Shown here one piece after another: positions 26,974 to 34,616 of a DNA stretch of 64,000 bases (position 1 is the first letter of the stretch; each line of letters opens with the position of its first letter). Made by a program: the position numbers and the translations under genes. Below the pieces are notes generated by a model. The model was not told where the DNA came from. It searched no databases and saw nothing but the letters and a program-made list of their open reading frames with translations. This stretch comes from an uncultured Prevotellaceae bacterium (lineage in GTDB: Bacteria > Bacteroidota > Bacteroidia > Bacteroidales > Bacteroidaceae): positions 1-64,000 of the forward strand of contig ONLL01000001.1 of assembly GCA_900318685.1 (NCBI GenBank). The letters run 5' to 3'.

Positions 26974-27028
26974 ATTTAATCAACGCCAATCCAATTTCTC
27001 TTGACGCCGCTCTTTTTTCAGCATGTGG

Positions 27029-27101
27029 AGCGGAAAACGGGACTCGGACCCGCGACCCCAACCTTGGCAAGGTTGTGCTCTACCAACTGAGCTATTTCCG
27101 C
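27029..27101 (-). tRNA. tRNA-Gly (GCC), second copy
   Basis: Identical over its length to the tRNA at 26679-26751. It is first in the four-tRNA cluster behind the promoter at 27146-27175. Confidence 0.95.
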
Positions 27102-27145
27102 ATTAATCTTCCTCCTCAGAGGAGCATCTCTCTCGATTGCGGGTG

Positions 27146-27175
27146 CAAAGGTAATACAATTTTCCGAACCTACAA
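27146..27175 (-). promoter_or_regulatory. Promoter of the tRNA cluster
   Basis: Minus strand TTG (27173-27175), 19-nt spacer and TACCTTTG (27146-27153), 45 bp before the first tRNA. No terminator is evident between the tRNAs and the downstream protein genes. Confidence 0.75.
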
Positions 27176-27362
27176 AACTTTTCGCCATTTTTTTTCAAAA
27201 AAAGTGTAAACGCGCCCATTCATCCCCCTCCCCCACACATTTCTCTTCGCACGCGAAGCCCCTACCACATTCCCCCCATTTCTCATTCCTCATTTACCAA
27301 AAGGCACGAATCACACGAATAAACCCCTCCCGCACCAAAGCGCGGAAGAGGCTTACTAAACT

Positions 27363-27381
27363 CCCCTCCCCTCGGGAGGGG
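27363..27381. repeat. G/C palindrome, family copy 1
   Basis: CCCCTCCC (27363-27370) and GGGAGGGG (27374-27381), loop CTC, lies just downstream of the HU-HIG gene. Related palindromes are at 31072 and 50906. It may also act as a transcription end for the HU-HIG gene. Confidence 0.75.
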
Positions 27382-27393
27382 CAGGGGGTGGGT

Positions 27394-27957
27394 CTACGGT
27401 CTCGGCTCATCCCCTCCACCCCCATCATCACCACCACCCGAGTCATCACCACTCAGCGTGATGCCGCTGCCGGTAGCGTTCTGGGCCAGCTCAAAGCGCA
27501 CGTCCTTCAGCATGGTGGCAGGATGGTTGTAGGTGCTCACCTCATAGTCCACCACGGTAGGCACGCCATTCACCAGGGCAGGACGCTGCACGGTAGCCGT
27601 CTCGCTGGTAGGCGTCGAGGAGGTCTCGGGAGCGAACAGCACACGGCTCTTCTTCACGTTGGCGGCCGTGCAGCCCTCCTCCGTGTCGGAGGCAGAGCTG
27701 GTGATACCCACCTTGAAGATGCCGATGCCCTCGATCTTGATCTTCTGGCCCAGCTCGAAGTAGTGCTTCATGGCTGCTCCCAGCTCGTCGAGCACGGCCT
27801 TGCAGTCGCTTCGCTTCACCGACGCCTGCATCTGGATGTAGTCGGCCAGCTCGGAGGTAGTGACAAACGCCTTGTCGTAGACGGCACGCACGTAGTACTT
27901 GCCAAACATCTTCGACAGCTCATTCGTGTTACGGTACTTCTGTACTTTCTGTGACAT
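27394..27957 (-). CDS. HU-HIG family DNA-binding protein
   Basis: The 187-residue protein has an N-terminal HU/IHF-like domain (KVQKYRNTNELSKMFGKYYV, HYFELGQKIKIEGIGIFKVGI, to about residue 105). A second part (about 105-165) follows, and then a low-complexity acidic Gly/Asp tail (GDDSGGGDDGGGGDE). It is a paralogue of the partial gene at 1-281. The family is restricted mainly to Bacteroidota and often sits beside DUF3987-type and amidase genes of phage-like islands. A DUF3987-like remnant occurs 1.8 kb away. The promoter (28027-28057) is close to ideal. Ends in TAG. DNA binding is inferred from the fold. Confidence 0.88.
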   Translation of the reverse strand: MSQKVQKYRNTNELSKMFGKYYVRAVYDKAFVTTSELADYIQMQASVKRSDCKAVLDELGAAMKHYFELGQKIKIEGIGIFKVGITSSASDTEEGCTAANVKKSRVLFAPETSSTPTSETATVQRPALVNGVPTVVDYEVSTYNHPATMLKDVRFELAQNATGSGITLSGDDSGGGDDGGGGDEPRP

Positions 27958-28026
27958 AGTTGTAAAAGATTATTAAAGTTAATTATCATCTCAGAGAGCC
28001 TCTCACTCCTGCTCTCTTTCTAGGTA

Positions 28027-28057
28027 CAAAGGTACTAAAATTTTTCGAAACTGTCAA
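28027..28057 (-). promoter_or_regulatory. Promoter of the HU-HIG gene
   Basis: Minus strand TTG (28055-28057), 20-nt spacer, TACCTTTG (28027-28034), giving a leader of about 65 nt. Confidence 0.78.
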
Positions 28058-28165
28058 ATGTTTTGGTAAGTATTTTCAATGATTTGTCACTTTTTTTGCC
28101 TTCAAAAACGCCCCTACTCTAACGCCCCATTCCGACGCTCCCCATCATCTTTTCCGCCATGATGC

Positions 28166-28196
28166 TTGCAGGGAAGAAAGAAAATGCATACCTTTG
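28166..28196 (+). promoter_or_regulatory. Promoter of the RAYT-like gene
   Basis: TTG (28166-28168), 20-nt spacer, TACCTTTG (28189-28196). The ATG at 28202 lies only 6 bp after the box, so the message would be leaderless unless a later start is used. Confidence 0.7.
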
Positions 28197-28201
28197 CAGA
28201 C

Positions 28202-29263
28202 ATGAAGCGCGAGGTCTATGAAAGTCAGAAAGCGTTCGCCGGCGAGAAGAAGCCGTCGATGCAGCGCCGCTGCGTAGGTCACAACTATACCGGGCGCATG
28301 ATCTACATGGTGACGATGGTCGTCGAGGGCCGTCGCCCCCTCTTCGGCACGGTCGCAGGTCGCAGCGATGCCCCTCCCGGCAGTCCCGACGCCCCGCGTG
28401 TGGAGCTCAGCGAGCTGGGGAGAAGGGTGCGTGATGAATGGTGGGGTATTCCCCGCTACTATCCTCAGGTGGAAATCCTCGCCTTGCAGATGATGCCCGA
28501 CCAACTGCATGGCATTCTCTTCGTCAGGGAAAAGATGGAGAAAGACCTCAGCCTCATCATCCGCGGCTTTAAGACTGGCTGCAACCGCCATTACCGCGAG
28601 TTCTTCCCCTCTGTCCCGCCTGCCGTCCCGTCTGTTGCGACTGAGTCGCAACAAACGAAACGACCCCGCCCCAAGGACGACCGCGAGCACGGCCTGCTCT
28701 TCGCCCGCGGCTACAACGACAAGCTCCTCCTGCGCGAAGGCCAGCTGCAGCGATGGCTCGAATACCTCAGCGACAACCCACGACGCCTGCTCATGAAGCG
28801 CGAGCGCCCCGACCTCTTCCGCGTACAGCGAGGACTGACGGTGGCAGGACAGCCGTTCTCCGCCATCAGCAACCGCTTCCTGCTGGAGCGCCCCCTGAAG
28901 CTGCAGGTGCAATGCTCACGCAGCCTCACCGACGACCAGATAGCCGAGCGGCAGGCTTGGTGGCTCAGTCAGGCCCGCTCAGGCGCCGTGCTCGTCTAGC
29001 CCTGCATCTCCAAGGGTGAGAAGGCAGTCATGCGTGCCGCCTTCGACGAAGGCCTGCCCCTCATCATCCTCCTCGAGAACGGCTTCACCGACCTTGCCAA
29101 GCCCGGCGGCCAGCGCATGGAGGCCTGCTCCCGCGGCCAGCTGCTGTTCCTCGCTCCCTGGGGCCATCACAACGAGCGTCTCTCCATCCGTCGCGACCAA
29201 TGTCTGGCCCTGAACGACATGGCCCGTCTCATCTGCGAGTCCCCTTCTCCGGCGGCACTTTAG
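28202..29263 (+). pseudogene. RAYT/IS200-like transposase family protein interrupted by TAG
   Basis: The first 265 codons (28202-28996) match the Bacteroidota REP-associated tyrosine transposase-like family: YMVTMVVEGRRPLFG, ELSELGRRVRDEWW, QMMPDQLHGILFV, LSLIIRGFKTGCNRHYREF, GYNDKLLL and LEYLSDNPRR. A TAG at 28997-28999 stops it. The same frame continues with PCISKGEKAVMRAAFDEGLP, ENGFTDLAKPGG, LFLAPWGHHNE and DQCLALND to TAG at 29261-29263. That is exactly how related full-length proteins run, where a Ser codon usually stands at the TAG position as recalled (TCG to TAG is one change). The metal-binding HxH of the HUH fold reads QLH (DQLHG), losing one His. The gene thus carries two likely inactivating changes, yet keeps an excellent promoter. 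The N-terminal part may still be made. Confidence 0.78.
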
Positions 29264-29299
29264 CACTACTCCTGCGCCCTCCCTCTTCATCTCCGACGG

Positions 29300-29783
29300 C
29301 TACTTTCCTGCTCTCCTACCCCGCTCTCGGCCCCAGAGTCGAGACATAATAGTCGCTGTAGTCCTTACAGTCGGGGGGCAGCTGATGATGCTCGAGATGG
29401 GGCAGCAGCCATCCGGGCGCTCAGACTTGTCCTTGTTGGCACCCTTGGTCTGCTTCTGCCATTCCAGCAGTTTCTTCTCCTCAGCCTCGTCGTGCTGACG
29501 GAAATCGCGGCAAATGGCTTTCGCAAGAGTGGTCAATTGGCCCTTGTTATCGCCAGAATGAGCCACAAGGTTGGCCATCATGCCCGTTGGCTCCTTCCAA
29601 CTGAGGTCCGGGTACTGAAATTCCGCACCGCTGATGTTGTGCACCAAGGATAGGGAAAAACATCGGAACCAGGGGTTCGTACATGTCTTTTGAGGCCTGT
29701 GAGAGGAGCAATTTACAAAATTCTGTGCCTTTTGCAGGCTTGGGTATCGCCGGAGCGGTGCCGCTAAACACATTATAACTCAC
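29300..29783 (-). pseudogene. Frameshifted, truncated DUF3987-like (VirE-type) gene remnant
   Basis: Starting at GTG 29783 the frame reads MSYNVFSGTAPAIPKPAKG, then KLLLSQASKDMYEPLVPMFF and PILGA. The homologous sequence then jumps to another frame as HISGAEFQYPDLSWKEPTGM, LVAHSGDNKGQL and AICRDFRQHDEAEEKKLLEW. A single extra base in GCACAACATC (near 29640) explains the shift. After KDKSERPD the similarity stops, and the remaining 100 bp encode unrelated sequence to a TAG near 29334 in one frame and to 29300 in the other. Only the N-terminal fifth of a DUF3987 protein remains. Such genes usually accompany HU-HIG genes in phage-like islands. The family name comes from memory of the N-terminal pattern. 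Confidence 0.6.
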
Positions 29784-29841
29784 TGTATACCAATAGTTTA
29801 ATTGCCTAATAATGATGAAATTAACATTTTTTCAGTCTCAA

Positions 29842-29994
29842 ATCTCAAATCTCAGTTGTTTTTTAAGGTACCCCCACTTCTCATTCTTATATATTATTAT
29901 ATATCTATATATTTGATTATTAATTAGTTATAATCAAAATAGAGAGGAATCTCCGATGTGTTCAGCACCTTTTTTTCTAACTGAGATCTGAGAT
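29842..29994. repeat. Inverted repeat flanking an AT-rich core
   Basis: ATCTCAAATCTCAGTT (29842-29857) and AACTGAGATCTGAGAT (29979-29994) match at 15 of 16 positions. The layout of short-period repeat, AT core and inverted copy parallels 1050-1208. Confidence 0.7.
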
Positions 29995-30210
29995 AACTGA
30001 GATTTGTGTGTCAGGTTCAGCCTTCTTCTACAAGGCCCGTGAGAACCCACAGCAGTTCGTTGCACACGCCGATGGCATACTGCTCTACGCTGACGTTCCG
30101 GCCCACATTCATGGTCTTGAAGTTAGGGTCTCTCGGCAGGAAAACAAGGGATTTTGCCTGGCCAAGTGCAAATTTTCGTGGAAGGGAAGGAATATTTGCA
30201 GAAAAATGAT

Positions 30211-30218
30211 TACTTTTG
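30211..30218 (+). promoter_or_regulatory. Candidate -7 box TACTTTTG for the AAA ATPase gene
   Basis: GATTACTTTTGTAA fits TAnnTTTG, 29 bp before the ATG at 30248, and argues for that start rather than 30206 or the GTG at 30008. Confidence 0.5.
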
Positions 30219-30247
30219 TAACGGCTGATGACCATCGAACGCAGCAA

Positions 30248-30994
30248 ATGAAGATAAACGGACAGAACATATTTCTCAGGGCCATTAGGAATGAGCATGT
30301 TCCTTCGGAAGATGACTCGTATCCGTTCAACCTGCCCATCGTGCGCAACCTTAGGACCCTGGAGTTCCCGAAGAGCGTCACGTATATCGTGGGAGAGAAC
30401 GGCTCGGGGAAATCAACACTCCTCGAAGCCATCGCCAACCTGCTGGGACTGAACGTGGAAGGCGGCACCAAGAACTTCAACTTCAGGACCCAGGAGACCC
30501 ATTCGTCGCTCTACGAGGAGCTGCGGGCCGTGAGAGCCGACCTGAAGTATGGCAACGCGTTCTTCTTCCGGGCGGAGAGCTTCTACAACTTCGCCTCCGA
30601 GGTGGACAGGATAGCACGCGAGGACCGCTCGATGCTGTGCAGCTACGGCGGCATCAGCCTGCATGAGCAGTCGCATGGCGAGAGCTTCATGTCGCTCATC
30701 GCAAACAGGCTGCAGAGGAAGGGGCTCTATATCTTCGACGAGCCGGAGGCGGCCCTGTCGTATATGAACCAGCTGCGTTTCCTGGTGTGGATGAAGGATG
30801 CCGTCGCCGCCGGTTCGCAGATCATCATCTCCACCCACTCTCCCGTCATCCTCGCCTATCCCGGCGCCGCAATCTACGTGGCCGAGGGAGGCCAGCTGAC
30901 CCTTTCATCGTACGACGACTGCTACATCTATCGTGACATGCGCGCCTTCATCACCAACAAAGACCTGGTGATCAAGGAGCTGCTGGGGGAATAG
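30248..30994 (+). CDS. Stand-alone AAA/ABC-type ATPase
   Basis: The 248-residue protein has a Walker A GENGSGKSTLLEA at about 51-63, an ABC-signature-like SHGESFMSL at about 157, Walker B GLYIFDEPEAALS at about 171-183, and a switch His in IIISTHSPVILA. It belongs to the small YhgD-like/AAA_15-21 ATPases with no transporter partner. ATG at 30248 is chosen from the -7 box; in frame the sequence extends upstream to 30008 through an unrelated fragment. It has no partner nuclease in view, so it may be a lone ATPase, or a remnant of a defence or toxin module. Its location between decayed mobile genes and a palindrome supports an accessory origin. Confidence 0.85.
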   Translation: MKINGQNIFLRAIRNEHVPSEDDSYPFNLPIVRNLRTLEFPKSVTYIVGENGSGKSTLLEAIANLLGLNVEGGTKNFNFRTQETHSSLYEELRAVRADLKYGNAFFFRAESFYNFASEVDRIAREDRSMLCSYGGISLHEQSHGESFMSLIANRLQRKGLYIFDEPEAALSYMNQLRFLVWMKDAVAAGSQIIISTHSPVILAYPGAAIYVAEGGQLTLSSYDDCYIYRDMRAFITNKDLVIKELLGE

Positions 30995-31071
30995 GATAAC
31001 ATCGCAAAAAAAAACTCCGCAAGGCACTCCTTTCCCCTTCAATCCTTCGAAAGGCCGCCAAGTATCTAACT

Positions 31072-31093
31072 CCCCTCCCGTCAAGGGGAGGGG
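31072..31093. repeat. G/C palindrome, family copy 2
   Basis: CCCCTCCC (31072-31079) and GGGAGGGG (31086-31093), loop GTCAAG, lies between the ATPase and nhaC genes that end towards each other. Confidence 0.75.
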
Positions 31094-31144
31094 CTGCCGC
31101 GACGTTTTTATCCAAAAGTAGGGGCAAAACGATGCTGGCAAAGA

Positions 31145-32587
31145 CTAGGCAGCATCCTTTGGCTTGACGCGACGAATCTTCCAGCCGATGGCTGCGATGA
31201 GAATGGTCATCAGGGGACTGAGGATGTTGAAGAAGCAATAAGGGAGATAGACGATGGTGGGAACACCCAGAACGGTACTCTGGGTCATGCCGCAGGTGTT
31301 CCAGGGGACGAGGACGGAGGTGACCGTGGCTGAGTCCTCAGCCGTACGGCTCAGCAGTCGCGGCTCGTAGCCCTGCTGCTCGTAGACGTTCTGGAACATG
31401 TTTGCCGTCAGCACGATGCTGATGAACTGATCGCCGGTAGTGATGTTGAGGAAGAGGCCCGTGCTCACGGTAGACGACACTAGTCCGAGACGAGAGCGCA
31501 CCCAACTGATGACTACCCTCGTGATGCTCTCGATCATGCCGCTGGCCACCATAGCAGCCCCGAAGCACATGGCGCAGAGGATGAGCCAGATGGTGTTGAG
31601 CATGCCTGTCATGCCTCCCGTAGACACGAGGTCGTTGAGCTCGGCATAGCCGGTATCGACGGCAGTCGCTCCGTAGAAGGTGACGGCAAGACCCTTGGTG
31701 AGGGCAGCCACGTTGCTCAAAGAAGCATCGTCGGCCACCTGCATGAGGATATGCGGCTGGAGGACGAGCGCCATGATGCCTGCCATGAGTGCCGAGAGGA
31801 ACAGGACGATGAGCGAAGGCATGCGGCGGGCGATGAGCAGGGCTGTGAGCAGGGGCACGACAAGTGTCCACAACGAGATGTGGAAGGTGGAGGCGAGGCC
31901 CTGCGTGTACTGGGCTACATGAAGACTCTGGGCACCACTACCCTGCCCCAGCCCCATCGCCAGGAAGATGATGAGCGTGAGGAGGAAGGCCGGCGTGGTG
32001 GTCAGCATCATGTAGCGGATGTGAGTGAAGAGGTCGACGCCCGTGGTCGATGATGCGAGGATGGTGGTATCGCTCAAGGGCGACATCTTATCGCCGAAAT
32101 AAGCCCCTGAGATGATGGCTCCCGCCGCCCAGGCCTCGCTGATGCCAAGGGCGTGACTGATGGCCAGCAGGGCCACGCCGATAGTGGCGATGGTGGTCCA
32201 GGAGCTGCCCGAGAGCAACGACACGAGCGCGCAGATGACGCAGGCGCTGACCAGGAGGAACTGGGGCGAGAGCAGCTGCACACCATAATAGATAAGCGTA
32301 GGCACCACTCCGCTGATCATCCATGACCCGGAGAGCATGCCTACGGCAAGGAGGATGAGCACGGTGACGGCAACGCCTCCAAGCGTCTTCGTCATCTGCT
32401 GTTCGAAGGCTTTCCACGGTACGTGATAGCATATCATGGAGATACCGATGCACACAGCCATCCCCATGATCAATGCTACCTGGCTGCCTCCGCTGAGGGA
32501 GTCGCTGCCGAACAGGGTGATGACCGCTGCCAGCAAGCCGATGAGCACGACCAAGGGGATGGCTGCTACAAGGGGATGGGGCCTCAT
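31145..32587 (-). CDS. nhaC: NhaC-family Na+/H+ antiporter
   Basis: The 480-residue polytopic membrane protein has about eleven hydrophobic segments and the NhaC pattern: ALVSLLSGSSWTTIATIGVA, AAGAIISGAYFGDKMSPLSD and DTTILASSTTGVDLFTHIRY, then SGMIESITRVV and FLNITTGDQFISIVL towards the C-terminal half. NhaC proteins exchange sodium for protons or transport organic anions. The ATG overlaps the stop of the upstream SusD-like gene by 4 bp (ATGA), so it is the last gene of the long fasciclin/SusCD transcription unit. This is an unusual partner and may power or balance uptake. The substrate cannot be set from sequence, as the related family also contains malate-lactate exchangers. Confidence 0.88.
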   Translation of the reverse strand: MRPHPLVAAIPLVVLIGLLAAVITLFGSDSLSGGSQVALIMGMAVCIGISMICYHVPWKAFEQQMTKTLGGVAVTVLILLAVGMLSGSWMISGVVPTLIYYGVQLLSPQFLLVSACVICALVSLLSGSSWTTIATIGVALLAISHALGISEAWAAGAIISGAYFGDKMSPLSDTTILASSTTGVDLFTHIRYMMLTTTPAFLLTLIIFLAMGLGQGSGAQSLHVAQYTQGLASTFHISLWTLVVPLLTALLIARRMPSLIVLFLSALMAGIMALVLQPHILMQVADDASLSNVAALTKGLAVTFYGATAVDTGYAELNDLVSTGGMTGMLNTIWLILCAMCFGAAMVASGMIESITRVVISWVRSRLGLVSSTVSTGLFLNITTGDQFISIVLTANMFQNVYEQQGYEPRLLSRTAEDSATVTSVLVPWNTCGMTQSTVLGVPTIVYLPYCFFNILSPLMTILIAAIGWKIRRVKPKDAA

Positions 32588-34575
32588 TTGAACGGGAGAT
32601 ACCAGTTCTTCTCGTCCTCGAGGTTGACGACAGGATTCTTGAAGGCCAGCTTACGTGCGAGCCATTGGCTGCCGTAGTTGCCGCCATAGAGACCCGACTG
32701 GTTCTTGTGACGGGCCATGCGGCAGAGGTCGAAGAAGCGGTTGCCCTCGAAGGCTGTCTCCAGAGCGAGCTCGTCGCAGATGATGTCCTCGATGGCGTTG
32801 ATGGTGTCCTGTCGTGTCGTGCCCACGTTGAATCCGAAGACATCGCGCAGCTCCTGCATCTTCAGCCCAGCCATGCGGTCGAGCTGATAGGGCGACACAC
32901 CCGTGTGATAGGACTGTCCGCCAGGCTGTGTCGATCCGGGATAGTCGCTGGCAGCCTTTCCGGCTCCGTGCGTATGGATGCCGAAGTTGTTGGCCGTAGT
33001 GAAGAGCGCGATGTTCTCGGTCGAGAGGAGCGGATAGGTGGTCTGCAGCTTCGTACGTGTCTCGTCTGTGATGTAGGGCATGTAGTAACTGCCGTCGGCA
33101 TAGTATGACAGGACAAGGTCGGTGATACCGTCCTTGAGGATGGCAAATGCTGCATCGGGCATGTCGAGACGGTTGAAGCACTCGGCGAGTCGCAGCCAGA
33201 CGGTACTGATGCGATAGAGCACGATGTTGGCATACTTATACTTGTCGATCCATTGGAGGGTGGAGTCTTCCTCAAGCTCCTGGTGCATGATGCTGCGGAG
33301 TCGCATGTCGCCAGCCTTGGAGATACGTACGCTATCGAACATATCGGTCTGGTTGGTGTGGGCTGCGTAGTAGTAGTACTCGGTACTGTCGGACAGGGTG
33401 TTGAGGGCGTCGGAGGGCAGCAGCTGCACCTCATCGATATAGGGTGCGCCGCCACGTCCCGTCTCTTCCGGCGTGGAGTAGTAGTCGAAGCCCATCGTGA
33501 GCGGCAGGTCGGTAGTAGCGCCGTTCTGTCGTGTGACAGCCATCGGGATGTAGGTGATGATGTCGTCGACGGCATTGCTGCCGAAGATGTTGTTCCACGG
33601 GCGGTCGGAATTGACGATGACGGTATACTGCGAGGGATCGGGCAGTTCGTCCTCGTCGTCAAGTCCGATGGTGCTTCCTATGCCGCCGCCAGGACCACCA
33701 TTGCCACCGCCGCCACCAGCACCAGGTCGGCTGATACGCCGTGAGGTCATGCCAGCAATGTAGGGCGACCCCACCTGCTGCGACACCTTGGTCAGATAGG
33801 TGATGAAGTGGCGGGCTGACGAATCGTAGTTGCCCACCTCGAGATACATGTCGCCAAGGATGACATCGATGGGGATGAAGCAGAGGCGCGGCTGGAACGT
33901 CTTTGCTGCAGAATTCCAGTTAGGCGTGCCGATGCCTACAGCATTGTTGTAGGGGCCCAGCGTAGGCACCTTCGATCCGGAGTACTGCTCCAGGTCGGGT
34001 GCCAGCTCAGCAACAATCTGTTCGAGGGTGAGCTCAGGATAGTTGCGGTCGATCTGCGAGATCTGCGTCAGCGGTTCCGTAAAGAACGGCACACGCTCAT
34101 AGTTGCGTCCCAGCTGCAGGTAGGCCCAGGCACGGATGGCCTTCGTGGCGATATACTTGTCGATGACGACGTTGGTCGATCCGTTGTAAAGGGCCGTGTC
34201 GCAATGAGCGAGGTAGTAGTTGCAGTTGTTGATGACGCGGTAGTAGACGTAGGCAGAGTCGTACTTGTTGGTGGTGTTAGCCGAGAAGTTGGCCAGCTGG
34301 CGGAGATTGTTGTCAGTATAGAACGTCGTCTTCACCAGGTCACCACGCATCTCTCCCTGCAGGACGTACTGATCGGCGAGCTCCTGCATGGCCTGCAGGA
34401 TGCCGAATGAGTAGAACACGGAGTCGGTCTTCTGAGTGATCGACGGGTCGATGTTCTGTCGTGTACTCTCGCTGTCGAGCATGTCGGAGCAGGAGGTAAG
34501 CAAAGGTAAAAGGGTAAGAAGGTAAAGAGGTAACTTTATCAAACCCTTAACCTTGTGGAAAATATACTTGTCCAT
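32584..34575 (-). CDS. SusD/RagB-family outer-membrane lipoprotein (second pair)
   Basis: The 663-residue lipoprotein has a signal ending LLPLLTSCSD (Cys at about 29). A RagB/SusD fold follows: KAIRAWAYLQLGRNYERVPF in the N-terminal TPR-like part, LRLAECFNRLDMPDAA, and LALETAFEGNRFFDLCRMAR near the C-terminus. It ends VNLEDEKNWYLPF, typical of SusD. A Gly-rich loop (PGAGGGGGNGGPGGGIG at about 270-290) is unusual. SusD proteins lid the partner SusC channel and bind the ligand at the cell surface. The partner is the SusC gene ending 37 bp upstream. The signal-peptide region and the leader are built on an octamer repeat. Confidence 0.9.
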   Translation of the reverse strand: MDKYIFHKVKGLIKLPLYLLTLLPLLTSCSDMLDSESTRQNIDPSITQKTDSVFYSFGILQAMQELADQYVLQGEMRGDLVKTTFYTDNNLRQLANFSANTTNKYDSAYVYYRVINNCNYYLAHCDTALYNGSTNVVIDKYIATKAIRAWAYLQLGRNYERVPFFTEPLTQISQIDRNYPELTLEQIVAELAPDLEQYSGSKVPTLGPYNNAVGIGTPNWNSAAKTFQPRLCFIPIDVILGDMYLEVGNYDSSARHFITYLTKVSQQVGSPYIAGMTSRRISRPGAGGGGGNGGPGGGIGSTIGLDDEDELPDPSQYTVIVNSDRPWNNIFGSNAVDDIITYIPMAVTRQNGATTDLPLTMGFDYYSTPEETGRGGAPYIDEVQLLPSDALNTLSDSTEYYYYAAHTNQTDMFDSVRISKAGDMRLRSIMHQELEEDSTLQWIDKYKYANIVLYRISTVWLRLAECFNRLDMPDAAFAILKDGITDLVLSYYADGSYYMPYITDETRTKLQTTYPLLSTENIALFTTANNFGIHTHGAGKAASDYPGSTQPGGQSYHTGVSPYQLDRMAGLKMQELRDVFGFNVGTTRQDTINAIEDIICDELALETAFEGNRFFDLCRMARHKNQSGLYGGNYGSQWLARKLAFKNPVVNLEDEKNWYLPFK

Positions 34576-34616
34576 ATAATATTACTTTTTTACTTTTTAC
34601 TGTTTTACCTTTTTAC
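34505..34616 (-). repeat. Octamer repeat across the SusD start region
   Basis: On the plus strand GGTAA recurs at 8-bp steps (34505, 34513, 34521, 34529). TTAC motifs recur at steps of 7-8 bp in the leader (34582 to 34616). The first set encodes the LPLYLLTLLPLLT part of the signal peptide. Confidence 0.65.

Larger units (their letters stand above)
29784..30247. other. Accessory intergenic region with AT-rich inverted-repeat element
   Basis: No intact gene was found. It holds TCTCAAA heptamers (29836-29856), a 16-bp inverted repeat (29842-29857 with 29979-29994, one mismatch) around a very AT-rich core (29886-29940), and a protein-like fragment from 30008. The fragment starts SGSAFFYKARENPQQF, contains LLYADVPAHIHGLEVRVSRQ, and ends near CKFSW. 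It reads in frame into the ATPase gene and is probably the tail of a decayed accessory gene. Confidence 0.5.

Noticed and set aside
26679-27101. tRNA cluster as an integration site for the neighbouring accessory genes
   Set aside because: No integrase and no partial duplicate of a tRNA 3' end was seen; the second tRNA-Gly is a full-length copy.
28997-28999. TAG recoding (suppressed amber) as an alternative genetic code
   Set aside because: pepT, the HU-HIG gene and others end normally in TAG, so genome-wide recoding is not supported; decay of one gene is simpler.
34501-34508. TACCTTTG on the minus strand inside the SusD signal peptide as a promoter
   Set aside because: It is part of the octamer repeat within coding sequence; the downstream gene nhaC is 2 kb away.
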